Assembly (NCBI GenBank): GCA_947069175.1
Contig: CAMTDV010000013.1
Span: 52,892,610-52,956,609, forward strand
Direction of reading: 5' to 3'
Source: Scalesia atractyloides
Lineage: Eukaryota; Streptophyta; Magnoliopsida; Asterales; Asteraceae
DNA: 64,000 bases
The notes under the pieces are model-generated. The model saw nothing but the letters and a program-made list of their open reading frames with translations, was not told the origin of the DNA and made no database searches. Positions 22,722 through 34,007 of this stretch are shown piece after piece (position 1 is the stretch's first letter; each line of letters begins with the position of its first letter). The position numbers and the translations under genes are program-made.

Positions 22722-24377
22722 ATGTCGCATACGCGTTCGCAAGGACCTCCGCCAAAGCCGCCAACGGATACATCTTCTCCTCTCGCGCCAAAGGTTAGTA
22801 CTTCTTTGTCCTCTTTTTCCGGTTTTTTCGATTCATCCCGCCCTTTTATACCACCCGACTTTGACTTTACGCCAAAGCCCTCACCGCCTAATTCCCCATC
22901 GCCCCTTATAGTTCATAGAAACGTAAGTCCACCACCCTTTTTTCACATGGCCAATAACCAAATCGTTTACCAACAGGCAACCACCGGTTTCACCGGTGCG
23001 AACTCGCCCACCACTCTTCCCCCTATGAATAATGACAAAGCTTGGCAAATCCCATCTTATATCATTACCGCCATAACCAACTCGTGCCAATTCCATGGTC
23101 GTGATGACGAGGATGCGCCTGCCCATATTAATCGCCTTACCCGCCTCTGTCACACTTTCAACATGGAAGGTGCGGGCAACGATGCCTGTTTCCTTTAAGT
23201 CTTTCCCTTTTCTCTTGGAGGTCGAGCCGACGTCTAGCTTGACTCTCAACCACTCGGTACTTTCACTACTTAGGCCGCTCTGTAAGATGCTTTCCTTAAG
23301 AAATACTTTCCACCCGCAAAAGCAACTCGCCTTCGTGATCAGATCCATTCGTTCCGGATGGAACCTGACGAGCCTTATCATCTAGCCTGGGAGCGTTTCC
23401 AAACCTTGGTGTCCTGTTGCTCTCAACACGGTCTGTTTGATTGGGCACTTGTAGAGAAATTCTAAAAACGTTCTCACCCCTGAAACCCGAGCCCAATTTG
23501 ACACATCTGCTGGTGGACACCTAATGGGAAAGAAGACGGTTGTTGAGTGTAACGACCTCTTCAAAAGCTTCGCACATTTAGACATAGACTACAACACTGC
23601 CAGTTGGAATTCAATCTCTGTTTCTCGTACTACCCCGGTTAACCGAGGTTTACACCCTGTTAGCTTGGAAACTACGGTAGCGGCTGCATTAGATAGCTTT
23701 AAGCGTGAGGTCACTTAGGAAATCCAGGAGTTGAAAAAGAAAGTGGATAGGTGTGAGGTGTGTCAAGGGGGTCATGATACGATAGAGTGTCCTACGCTCA
23801 CTGTTGAGTAGGTAGAGTTCATTACAGGTCAGAGTAGAAGCCAAACGAACCCTTATAATAATAATACTTCAAATTATAACCTAACTGGCGTAATAATAAT
23901 AATAACTTCCTCTCTTCCGGTAACCCCCTGGTTTCCAATCAGGTTCATATCAAAACAGGGGGCAGGGTCACTACTCTAGTGGAGGTTCAAGTCATACATG
24001 TCAGTTTAGTGGTAGGGGTTCGAACCAAGAGGGTCAGAATAGGAGTGGCGGTTCGGGGAGTAGTTTAGATAGGATTGAGGAGCTTTTGTCTCAATTAGTG
24101 GTTAAGGATCAAGCTACCCATAAAACTCTAGCGGAAAATGATCTTCTATTGAAGAATCAGCAATCCGCACTCTTAGATCTTCAGAGGTCAGTAGGTAGTA
24201 TCGCTAAGCAGCTACAAGAGCAGCCACACGGTCAGTTCTTGGGTAACACTCAACCTAACCCGGCGAACCAACATGCGAAAGCGACAACCACAGTAGCGGT
24301 AAGGAGTTTAAAAGAAGTATTAGAGAGGGGGTAGAATTAGAGGAGCAGGATGAGCAGGTAGATGAGGAGATAGAAAT
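22722..24377 (+). pseudogene. Athila gag, frameshifted, interrupted by copia
   Basis: ATG 22722 opens 158 codons: a Pro/Ser-rich N-terminus (SQGPPPKPPTDTSSP), then the retrotransposon gag core beginning SCQFHGRDDEDAPAHINRL. A frame change at about 23197 and a stop at 23236 follow, after which the core continues as IHSFRMEPDEPYHLAWERF and CCSQHGLFDWALVEKF (23330-23462) in another frame. A zinc-knuckle-like CEVC...H...C lies at about 23755-23790, then a Gln-rich region to 24377. The reading resumes after the inserted copia at 33892 (EAPPRMQIRLDAAST). Several further stops between 23460 and 23800 make it a pseudogene. Gag forms the virus-like particle. Confidence 0.85.
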
Positions 24378-24382
24378 GGAGG

Positions 24383-24862
24383 TGTAGGTCCCCTAATCCG
24401 TTTGGATCTTCACAGAATCGTCTATCTAATCTAGAGTGCGGAATCCCTAGATCAGATTTCATAGAAATAAGAACAAGAACATGAACACAATTCCTTTTAA
24501 ACTGTCTTCTATTGATTATCTAACACAAAGTGTTTACAATCAATTCAAGACTCTCTCCCAACTCTCTCTAAACAACTAAACCAGCAACACGAACAACTGA
24601 ACAACTAACTGAGCAACCTTAACCCTAATCACAACCTCCCTTTATATAGAGATAGGTTATGCATCTGGGCTAGGGTTTCCCTATATGGACTGCTATTGGG
24701 TCTAGGCCCAATTCGCCTACCATGTGTTATATTATGTCTAGTTCAGCCCAACTACTTCTAATTAACTATTACAAAACTAAACCCGCTAACCGTTTATCAT
24801 TTTACTAATTACAAGATATCCAAAGACCAAATCTAAGCTGTTGTCATAAATATGCACCAACA
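24383..24862 (-). repeat. 3' LTR of the nested copia element
   Basis: 480 bp; plus-strand start TGTAGGTCCCCTAATCCG, end CACCAACA. Confidence 0.93.
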
Positions 24863-26395
24863 AACTCCCCCTTGACAGTAGTTTCATAAAATAACTTAGT
24901 CTTCAGTCTTCTTGCAATCTTTAACTTCTTTGAGAAACATTGATCTTTGGATAGCTTCAGCTTTAATAGCTTCTGTCAGCAACAGACCCCCTAAGCTGAT
25001 GTATCCAATCACCAAATCTTCTAAACTGTTAGCGTTTGAGTAAACTCCAGTTTAGTACTTGCATAGCAATCTTCAAAACTTTTCAACTTTGTCTGCAATG
25101 TAGAAAGGAGGTTCTACCATGCATCTAAGCAAACTCCTCTTCACCAAACTTCTTAGCAACACATTGCTACAATCTGTATACTATAAAACAAACATCTCGA
25201 GAAACCATAAGAATTTTTCCACACAAGTTAAACAAATTATTATTATTCAAGAGATAGTAAAACTGTATCACAGATTAAGCACTTCTCAACTCAAACCATA
25301 TACTCCAAATTTTTAGCACATAGAACCTGCAGATCTAAAAAAATTTGAACTAATCTTCTAACACCGTATCCCCCTATTGGTAAGAACTCCTCCATGAACA
25401 ACCAATATCCGTACATTAAGAATTTACAAGAAAATGAAATCTTTTTGGATTTTTTACATTTTCTGAAAGCAAATAAATAACAAAATAATAAACACTCTAT
25501 TTTTGTGAGAATCACCGTTAAGAAGATCATATCAGCAACATCAAACTGTTTTCACACTATTTGATAATTCTATATGGAATATTCATGAAAAGCAGTTCAA
25601 GACGATTACCCGTATTGTTTATCCACTTAACCAAAATACACGAACATTTCAAGTACCATTACCTAGTGATAAATTTAGATAATTTATACTGATATACTAG
25701 TGTGTCCCACTTGAGGACATCCCCCACGATCAAGGTATGCACAAAAATTCCTCGTAGTAGGTGAGTATACCGAAATTCATCCTTTTGAATTACAACGTTA
25801 GATAATTGGTGAGCAGGTCAGTACTTCCATTTAGCAAAGAGACCAGTATCCAACCAGAGTTAGGGCAAAACCAAATTTTGGTATGAATAATGCAATTTGC
25901 ACATTTGAATGACTCTCTAGGAGAGCTTCTTCAATTTTTGGGATTTGACATTTTTGCTCTTTTAGGATATCCTGGTTGTGCCTAGGTCAGCATATATCTG
26001 GATGGAGCATAAGGACAACCTTGATACCCCGGATGAAATATACGATATAATGACCTAAAACATCAGATTTTGACAATCTATCAACGCAAGATTTAAGGTT
26101 ATAAAACCATACGCCACTGATATGTTACCCACTCATATACAATTTATTATATGTGTATCACCAAGGTAAGTTGATTATTTCATACTTTTTGCCTACTGGT
26201 ACATCATATGATGAAGCTGCTATCACACTTAAGCAATTTATTTTTAAATATGTGTGTGACAGTCTAATTTGCTGATACACTATCATTTCTTCTTTTTCAC
26301 ACAGTGAAAAAATCATTTTTTATTTTCTATTTTTTTATGTTTTTGATTTTTGTAAAGCAGTAAATTTATTTACAGAATTTTTTATTGAAAAGTGT
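24863..26395 (-). other. 3' noncoding region and purine tract of nested copia
   Basis: Between the RNase H stop (26396-26398) and the 3' LTR. The purine tract (24863-24876) touches the LTR. The remaining 1.5 kb is AT-rich with no recognised protein on either strand, unusually long for this position; it could be a decayed extra ORF. Confidence 0.5.
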
Positions 26396-27867
26396 TTATT
26401 TAGGATTACTCATCCCGTTGAGTTCGACTAAATGTTCAAAACTAGCCCTGTCAAAAGCTTTTGTGTAAAGATCTGCCAGGTTATCAAGTGTGTCGACGAT
26501 GCAGTTCAATTAATTTCTTTTCAGCACAATCCCGTATAAAATGATGATGAATGTCAACATGTTTTGTGCGACTATGTTTTACGGGATTGTTGGTGATTGA
26601 AATAGTGGCATTATTGTCTATCATAATAGGAGTACGAGTGAAATTCAAACCGTAATCGCGCATCTGCTGTTGTATCCAGAGAACCTGAGAGCAACAGCTA
26701 TCCGCAATATATTCAGCTTCAGACGTCGAGGTAGACATGCACGACTGCTTCTTGCATTGCCATGACACTAGCCTCCCTCCTAAGAACTGACAACCACCTC
26801 TGGTAGACTTCATTGTTGATTTCATCCTCCAAAGTCCAAATCAGTGAAAGCAACAAACTTCAAATCACTAGCAGCGGGATACCATAATCCAAGTTTAGGT
26901 TTCCCCTTCAAGTAACAAAGAATCCGCTTCACCGCTTTCATGTGGGACTCCTTTGGATCGCTTGATATCTGGCACAAAGACACACTGTAAACATAATGTC
27001 AGGTCTTGAAGCAGTCAAGTACATCAGAGAACTAATCATTGCCCTGTATTGAGTTAGATCAACATCCTCCACACTCTCATGATCTGGACCAAGGTTGTGA
27101 TTCTCACAGATAGGTGTATTGAAAGTAGCGCAATCTTCAATTTTGAAATGAGACAAAATGTCATACACATACTTCGTCTGATGTATAAACATCCCATCCT
27201 TCTTCTGTTCAACTTGTAAACCCAAAAAGTAGGATAATTCACCCATCGCACTCATCTCAAACTTGCTCTTCATTACCTCCTCGAAATCATGACACATGTT
27301 CTCATCAGATGACCCAAAAATGATGTCATCTACGTATACCTGTACCATCAGAAAGTCTTCCTTCATCATTTTAATGAAAAGTGTACTGTCAATCTAACCT
27401 CTTTCAAAACCTTTCTTTAACAAATGTGCTGACAGTGTCTCATACCACGCCCTAGGTGCCTGATGCAATCCATACAATGCCTTATCAAGTCGATAGACTC
27501 GATCTGGATAGTCTGGATCAGTAAACCTATCTGGTTGTCAGACATACACCACTTCTTGGACTTTCCCGTAAAGAAACGCACTCTTCACGTCAAGTTGGGA
27601 AACTTTGAAGCCCTTGAATGAAGCAAAAGCTAGGAACAAACGAATTGCTTCCAACCTTGCTACTGGTGCAAACACCTCATTGTAATGAATCCCCTCTTGG
27701 TGATTGAACCCTTTCACTACCAACCGAGCCTTATTCCTTATTACGATCCCTCGGTCGTCTTTCTTGCACTTGAACACCCACTTAGTGCCTATTTCCTTCT
27801 CTCCTTCAGGCAAGTCAACTTGCTCCCAAACCTTCAACTTCTTGAACTGAGCTAGTTCCTCTTGCAT
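26396..27867 (-). pseudogene. Nested copia reverse transcriptase and RNase H
   Basis: Reads right to left. The RT starts about 27867 (EIGTKWVFKCKKDD, KARLVVKGF, FAPVARLEAIRLFLA, QLDVKSAFLYG with the first catalytic Asp). It hits stops at about 27536 and 27400, then continues with the YVDD active site at 27336-27325, YFLGLQVEQ and ASRPDIMF. RNase H follows after a frame change near 26940: SEAEYIADSCC, an Asp/Asn pair (IDNNATI) and KHVDIHHHFIRD, with the last segment (DLYTKAFDRASFEHL) in another frame ending at 26396. RT copies element RNA into DNA and RNase H removes the RNA strand. At least two stops and two frameshifts inactivate it, but all catalytic motifs I looked for are still readable. 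Confidence 0.9.
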
Positions 27868-27871
27868 AGCT

Positions 27872-29160
27872 TCAACCCTTATATTTTAGATCCATGTGAA
27901 CATTCTTCGGCTCCTCTTGGGCAATAAAGCAGCTATACAAACACTCATGAACCAACCCTGTCTTCTTAATCGAAGTAAACAAACAGGAACCTTCGAGCAT
28001 ACCTCTTCTTGTCTGAACACATGCAGCAACATCACCTATGATGTTTTCAACTGGATGATCTCTGTGTACACGTGTGGTAGCAATGGTGTCAACAACCAGA
28101 TTATCTCCTAGATTAGATCCAACCTCCCCCTGAATGTTACTATAAGCAAACGGATTAGTGAAGTCCTCCCCCTGAATAGGTTCAGACTCACTATCACTGG
28201 AGTTTGGTGGAGCTGCACTGGAAGAAGTTTCTGGAGCATCTATCATTGATATACTCGATCTAGGTATGAAGTCACACTCTCCATCTTCACTGATCACATA
28301 TTGGATCACTTGAGACTCATCTGCATTGGAAAAATCTGGAATATTAAATGATTTAAAAACACTATCATAATCATATAATATAGGATGACCACTCGTTGAT
28401 TGTTGAGGTGAATAACTAGTGATTTCCATGTTAAACACAACCTCAATTTTACCAGTTTTTAGATTAAAAACCCTTTTATTCGATGTTCCAGGCATATAGC
28501 CTAGAAAGTAACCCTCATCAGCTACCTCACCGAATTTTTGCTTATCTTTGTTTCGCACAATGGTGCAGGGTAATCCAAATGGTTCAAAGCCTTTTAAGTT
28601 TGGTTTTCGGTTAAACAGTAGTTCGTGACATGTTTTGTTAAACCGTTTAACCGTCAAAACTTTGTTCTGGACATAATAAGCTGTGTTCACAGATTCTCCC
28701 CACAAAAGAACTGGAAGCGTTGAATCAGAAAGCATAGTCCTTGCGGCTTCAATCAACGTCCTGTTTTTCCTCTCAGCGACTCCATTCTGTTGAGGTGTAT
28801 AAGGAGCAGAAAATTGATGTTCAATTCCTTTGCAAAGACAATAGAGATCCAGATTTGATTCTTGAACTCCGTGCCATTATCACTCCTTATCCTCTTGATC
28901 CGTGCATCATGGACAATCTCCAATTTTGTAAAAAGATCAATCAGCATCTCCGCTGTCTCATCTTTTGTACCTAAAAAGAAAACCCATGAATATCGTGAGT
29001 AATCATCTATGACAACTAAACAATAGTACTTTCCACCTATGCTCCTTACATTCACTGGACCGAATAGATCCATATGAAGTAATTCATAAGGGGCATCTAT
29101 GGAATTTACTGTTTTAGACTTGTGAGGTTTCTTTGTTTTCTTTTTTGACATGGAAGACAT
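27872..29160 (-). pseudogene. Nested copia integrase
   Basis: The core starts about 29090 (YELLHMDLFGPV, first catalytic Asp), followed by VVIDDYSRYSWVFF and RIRSDNGTEFKN (second Asp). The Glu region lies across a frame change at about 28790-28850, after which the frame runs open from 28756 to 27872 (IEAARTMLSDSTLPVLLWGE, HELLFNRKPNLKG, GYFLGYMPG). The C-terminal part is Ser/Glu-rich (SSSAAPPNSSDSESEPIQGE) before the reverse transcriptase. Integrase inserts the cDNA. One frameshift in the catalytic core is the visible damage; nothing shows the piece could act alone. Confidence 0.88.
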
Positions 29161-29678
29161 TTATCTTCCACGTGAAACCTCTGCACTAGCACCCCTTCCA
29201 CTAAACCATTTTTAATAATATAGTTCATTTTTCGATAGTAGATGTGGGCCATGCGTCTGTACCACAACAATGACTCAGCCTTAGATGCTTTTGATAGTAA
29301 ACACGCCACCACAGTGGAAGAATCCTTTGCACCCATGTCCATGACATACGTGTCGTTTCTCCTTGGCGCTCTCATCACTATCCAATCATCCGATATCACC
29401 AAACCAGGTTTTAACACCAAAGCTTCAGACTTAGTAAAGGGGACCAAGTGACCTTTGTCGCAGACTTGAGACACGCTCATCAGATTGTGCTTCAGCTGCT
29501 CAACATAGTTCACTTTGTCCAGTGTGATCTTCCCGTTGGTCACTTTTCCTTGACCGGTAATGTGCCCTCCTTTAGCACCTGCAAAATTCACGTATCCACC
29601 ATCTATATTCTCAAACTCTGTCAACAACCTCGCATCCCCCGTCATGTGCCTGGAGCAGCCCCTATCAACATACCACAA
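29106..29678 (-). pseudogene. Nested copia protease and GAG-pre-integrase
   Basis: Begins WYVDRGCSRHMTG (29676-29640). The retropepsin active-site triad Asp-Ser-Gly is Asp-Arg-Gly here (29666-29655), which should abolish cleavage. The following GAG-pre-integrase zinc region (LWYRRMAHIYYRKMN ... CLPCQKRK) has lost the first His of its HHCC pattern (Tyr in its place). The 190-codon frame itself is open. These changes suggest protein function decayed before the frame did, or happened after the element stopped moving. Confidence 0.85.
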
Positions 29679-29699
29679 CTTGATAATCCTCCTTAGCAG

Positions 29700-31052
29700 C
29701 TCCTACACCACCCAACAAAAATTAGTTAGATTGGGGGACCCAAGCCTTAATTGTCTTGGGTCTTCCAGATTCATCAACCACAGGAACATCCATCCAATAT
29801 CCATCACTCCTAACTGGATTCTTGGATCTCAGACCTGTTGATGGAAATGGTTTTTGATCTCCATTAGGTCTCTGGTCCTGAGGTTTCCTAAACAAGTTTG
29901 GGCTTTGTGACCTTTGGAAATTATGATTTTGATTTCATGAATTTTGATGATAATAATTTCTAAAGCCATTGTTATAAAAATTTCGACTACCAACATTCGA
30001 GTATCGAGTTTAATATTGACCTTGACTTCTGAAACTATTTGATTGACCATTAAAGTTCTTCATTCTTGGTGAAGTACTTCTAGATCTCTCATATCTGCTT
30101 GATGTAGATGCATGCTGAAATCTTTGTTGATTTCTTTGAAAGCGAGGAACTTGGTGAGTTCCTTTTTCAGCCTTATCTATACCCTCTGCAACACTCTGTT
30201 GCCTAGTAGCATATATCTTTGGTGAGTTAACCTTCTTCTCACCATCACCACTTTTTGCTGGTGATTTTTCTCACTGTCTCTCACTTACTTGTGCTTCACT
30301 CCTTTTATTAGGATAGCAGCTACCTACATGTCCTTTTTCGTGAAATTTGAAACACGATTTTCTAGCCGAAGACTTCTTAATTTAAGCCTCTTGCTTAGAT
30401 TCATCAGGTGATGATGATGATGATGCCTTTGAAGGATCTTGTTTAGTTTGCTTAGTTTCTGATTTTTCTTTATTTTTATTCTTAGCAAACTGCACATTAG
30501 ACTCTTTTGTAATAATAGTGACCTCTTTTTCATATCACTCCCCTTAATAAAATCAACCTTTTTGACAAAAAAGTGCTTTTGAGTTTTAGGGTGAGTATTC
30601 TTTGTTTTCAAAACTGGTTCCCTGTTATTACCCTTCTTGGCATTCTCAGTCACATCAACATCCTCTGAGTAGAACTACCAGGTGTAGTTGACACAAAATC
30701 TGTAAGCTCTTCTTCATCTGGCAAGAAAGAATAGTCATGACAAAGAGGTGGTGGAACTTCATTCAAACCTTTGAATCCCATACATGTCTTGTCATTACTC
30801 TTCTTCAGGCCATTCATCATGTGTTTCTTAACAAAAGATGAATCTCCGTATTGATTTAGTTTCTTTTCAAGTTCACAAAATTTTAAGTTGTGCTTTCGAC
30901 AACTCTTTTCATTTATCAGAAACCTCTTTTGTTTTCTCACTCATCGTATCATGAGCTAAGTCAATAACTTGAAGTTTTTCATTAAGCTTACAGGTTAGAA
31001 TATTGATTTCTTCTTCATAACCTTTAATTTTCTTCAAGTATAATGACTCATT
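29700..31052 (-). pseudogene. Nested copia gag C-terminal extension with second knuckle
   Basis: Broken frames between the gag core and the protease. 30940-30650 encodes a Lys-rich, coiled-coil-like stretch ending in EEELTDFVSTTPGSS; 30653-30324 is Lys/His-rich. Near 30355-30315 a knuckle-like CFKFHEKGHVGSC has Phe where the second Cys is expected. 29700-30050 is Asn/Gln/Arg-rich (RSRYERSRST-like). This long extension is seen in some plant copia lineages; its role is not established. Confidence 0.6.
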
Positions 31053-32744
31053 TCATTTTACAAAAAAGTTTGATTCTATTAGGTTTGAGATCTCATTAAC
31101 CAGACTTCGGTTTTGTTTTGTTAACATGTCAACCTCACTTTGCAGTTCACGACATTTTAAACAAACAGAACTACCAGAGTTAGAATGTACCTCTCCTGTT
31201 GATTTGCTTAGATCGGCCATGAAAGCAGCGAAATCAGCAGCCATCTTCTTCTCTATAGCAGTCTGTTCTCGATCAGCCTTTTCAGCTACCTTCTCTCGCT
31301 CTGGCTCAGCATCAGCTTTCACTTCTTCATCAATAACTGGGGCTATCTCAGCCATGAATGCCTGTGAGGCATTGTTATCACCCTCCAGATGAACACTCCA
31401 ATAATAAGAACCCTCTCTAGCAATGGAGATCGGGGCCTTTGATCCAGTGTTGGTTGACGCATTCCTGTTGCTTGAACCATGACCAGGAGAATCTTGAAAG
31501 GATGAGTTAGAACGAGATTCAGTTTTTGGTCGTTGACATTCTCTAGCAAAATGTTCGTAGTTTTGAAAATTATAACACTTCACTTTAGACTTGTCAAAAC
31601 CCACACTCTTTTCAACAAACTTCCTGCCCGTTCTGTTCATGAACCTCTTTACTCTTCTAGAGATCATGGCCATCTGCCATTGTAAATCCATCTCCTCCAG
31701 GTCATCAGGGTCAATCTGATCATAATCTTCATCAAACGTAGCAGGATCAGATATTCTTCCCTGAATGTAGTTCTCGTAGGAAGCAACGAAAAAAGCAAGC
31801 AATGCCAGATGATCTTCAGCACTTTTGACACTCAGAGGCATAGACTTAGTACTGCTGTTACTATTACTTGATTGTTGTCTCTTTGCCCCTGACGATCCTC
31901 CTGAATCCGCAACAAAACAAACTTCACCATCAGAATTTGTCACGGTCTGCTCATTTTCACATGAAAGAAACACAGTTGCACTATCACTTGAAGCATTATT
32001 GGTAGATGAAGGTGTAAGTCCTTTATAAATCCTCGGATCTTGAACCTGATCATCACCCGTTTCCTTCTTCTTCATATTGAGCTCATAAGCTCTCAGTTTC
32101 CCAACAACCTTTTCTAAATCTTTAGTTTCGTAGTCAGCTTCACCCTTTATCATCAAAGTATAAATATCCCACTTTGCGGGCAAAGCATCCAACAACTTGT
32201 CGTTTTATTCCACATCCGTGTATCCCTCTATGTCATAATTGTCCATTTTCGACATCAGATGATAGTATCTTGTGATAATATCTTCAAGGGAATCATTCCT
32301 CATGCCTTTAAACACAACAAATTGTTTCTTCAGTAGATCCACCTTGTTCTTCTTCACATCAGTATTGCCCTCATACCTCTACTCTAGGGCATCCCACATC
32401 TCCTTCGACGTAGTATAACGCTTGAATGTATGTTTGATGCCATCAGGTAATGACATCTTTATAGCAGCTAAGGCTTTCTTCTCAGACTCATACATCCTTT
32501 TTTCAGCTTCAGACATATTCACATAAGCAGTAACACGTTGTCTGCCCTCAAAGTCATGCATGGGGTTAGCATACCCATCTTGAATACAGATCCACATCTG
32601 TGTGTCATGGTATTCAATAAACGACTGAAACCTATCCTTCCAAGTAAGATAATTTTCTACTTTTAGCATTTTTGGAGGTTTGTTAGTCGTGCCATCCTCA
32701 TGCTCCATTCTTAACAGTTCATTTAGGCTAGACATATTCGACAT
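31053..32744 (-). pseudogene. Nested copia gag core
   Basis: ATG at 32744 opens MSNMSSLNELLRMEHEDGTT, then the copia gag core (VENYLTWKDRFQSFIEY, IKMSLPDGIKHTFKRY, MWDALE). In-frame stops fall at 32381-32379 and about 32207. From 32195 the frame is open for 380 codons: LDALPAKWDIYTLMIKG, YELNMKKKE, a Ser/Asn-rich region, then the zinc knuckle CYNFQNYEHFAREC (about 31578-31537), in which the second Cys has become Phe. The end is a coiled-coil-like segment (LQSEVDMLTKQNRSLVNEIS). Gag would assemble particles and bind RNA through the knuckle. Two stops and the lost Cys mark it as inactive. Confidence 0.88.
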
Positions 32745-32869
32745 TTTTACCGAACCGGCTCGTTAAAAACGTCAAAACTTGTCCGAAATGAGTAGTTACC
32801 AAATTATACTGTTAGACTCGTCTCGATGATACGATTCTAATGATGTATATTGTCCGATTATGATATTAG

Positions 32870-33235
32870 GAATTTTCGTGATAGAAATCCGGAACAGTAA
32901 TCCGAATTGGTAATCCGAGATGGTGATTCGGAATAGTGATCCGAGATGAAATCCGAAATGCACTGTTCTGATCCGAAATGGAATCTGCAATAGACTATTC
33001 TGATCCGAGATGGAATCCGGAATAGACTATTCTGATCCGAGATGGAATCCGGAATACACTGCTGATCCGAAATGCAATCCGAGATGGAATCCGAGATAGG
33101 CTTTTCTAATCCAAAATGCAAGCTTTCCTGATCTGAATTGCAAGTCTGATGATCCGAAATGCAGGTTTCTGATCCAAAATCCAAGTCTTTAATCTTAAAT
33201 ACTTTGCTTTTTGATTCGGAATGCAAGTTTTCAAT
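32870..33235 (+). repeat. ATCCGA-rich minisatellite in the nested copia leader
   Basis: About 25 copies of ATCCGAAATG / ATCCGAGATGG / ATCCGGAATAG-type units. The cleanest stretch (32995-33060) repeats a ~31-bp unit, TGATCCGAGATGGAATCCGG plus AATAGACTATTC. It lies between primer site and gag start in the 5' leader. On the minus strand it leaves an open frame of 122 codons rich in ISDSISDQ-like repeats, probably a by-product. Confidence 0.85.
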
Positions 33236-33378
33236 CCGAATTCGCTGCTAAACCCTAGAAACACCAGCAGAAACCCTAGTTCAGCCGTCACAAACTCCAA
33301 AACAGCCTCCAAAACGTCAAAAAACCCAAATTTTTCTGCTGTTACGATTCTGAATCGAACAAAATAAAGAGCCGAATA

Positions 33379-33390
33379 CTCTGATACCAA
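33379..33390 (-). other. Primer binding site of nested copia
   Basis: Minus-strand TTGGTATCAGAG, one base downstream of the 5' LTR. Confidence 0.88.
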
Positions 33391-33391
33391 C

Positions 33392-33891
33392 TGTAGGTCC
33401 CCTAATCCGTATGGATCTTCACAGAATCGTCTATCCAATCTAGAGTGCGAAATCCCCTAGATCATATTTCACAGAAACAAGAACAAGAACAGAATTGTCT
33501 ATCCAATCTAGAGTGCGAAATCCCCTTTCAAACTGTCTTCTATTGATTATCTAACACAAAGTGTTTAAAATCAATTCAAGACTCTCTCTAAACAACTAAA
33601 CCAACAACACCAGCAACACGAACAACTGAACAACTAACTGAGCAACCTTAACCCTAATCACAACCTCCCTTCATATAGAGATAGGTTATGCATCTGGGCT
33701 ATGGTTTCCCTACATGGACTGCTATTGGGTCTAGGCCCAAGTCGCCTACCATGTGTTATATTATGTCAAGTTCAGCCCAATTACTTCTAATTAACTATTA
33801 CAAAACTAAACCCGCTAACCGTTTATCGTTTTACTAATTACAAGATATCCAAAGACCAAATCTAAGCCGTTGTCACAAATATGCACCAACA
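33392..33891 (-). repeat. 5' LTR of the nested copia element
   Basis: 500 bp, like 24383-24862 but with an extra copy of a ~33-bp LTR segment (GTCTATCCAATCTAGAGTGC) pasted at about 33495-33527, 70 bp downstream of its source at 33428. Confidence 0.93.
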
Positions 33892-33948
33892 GGAGGCTCC
33901 ACCTAGGATGCAAATTAGGCTAGACGCAGCAAGTACCGCACCAAACAG
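33892..33948 (+). pseudogene. Short remnant of Athila gag between the two insertions
   Basis: After the GGAGG target duplication the Athila frame from 24377 continues without a stop (APPRMQIRLDAASTAPN) for about 50 bases, then runs into rearranged chromovirus LTR sequence. The rest of gag and the whole protease region of Athila are missing between here and 45424. Confidence 0.75.
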
Positions 33949-33974
33949 TTTTTAAAGTCGAGCGGTACTTGCTG
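33927..33974. repeat. 13-bp inverted repeat at a deletion junction
   Basis: CAGCAAGTACCGC (33927-33939) and GCGGTACTTGCTG (33962-33974) are perfect complements with a 22-base loop. The intervening and following bases (33949-33965 and 33975-34007) are scrambled copies of LTR segments found intact at 34024-34084. Confidence 0.9.
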
Positions 33975-34007
33975 AAGCATTAGTTTTAGATTGTCTTAGT
34001 TAGGTTT

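Larger units (their letters stand above)
24383..33891 (-). mobile_element. Copia retrotransposon nested in Athila gag, minus strand
   Basis: LTRs 24383-24862 (480 bp) and 33392-33891 (500 bp) run TGTAGGTCCCC...CACCAACA. The target duplication GGAGG is exact (24378-24382 and 33892-33896). On the minus strand the primer site TTGGTATCAGAG (33390-33379) is one base from the right LTR and the purine tract GTCAAGGGGGAGTT abuts the left, so transcription runs right to left. Gene order is gag, protease, integrase, reverse transcriptase, RNase H. The LTRs are close in sequence apart from one templated duplication, so this layer is younger than its Athila host. The element is long for copia because of a ~2.6-kb gag/spacer and a 1.5-kb 3' noncoding region. 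Confidence 0.95.

Noticed and set aside
22881..23381. Minus-strand open frame of 166 codons
   Set aside because: Antisense shadow of the Athila gag, which has clear homology on the plus strand.
32858..33226. Minus-strand 122-codon frame with ISDS repeats as a gene
   Set aside because: Explained by translation of the ATCCGA minisatellite in the copia leader.
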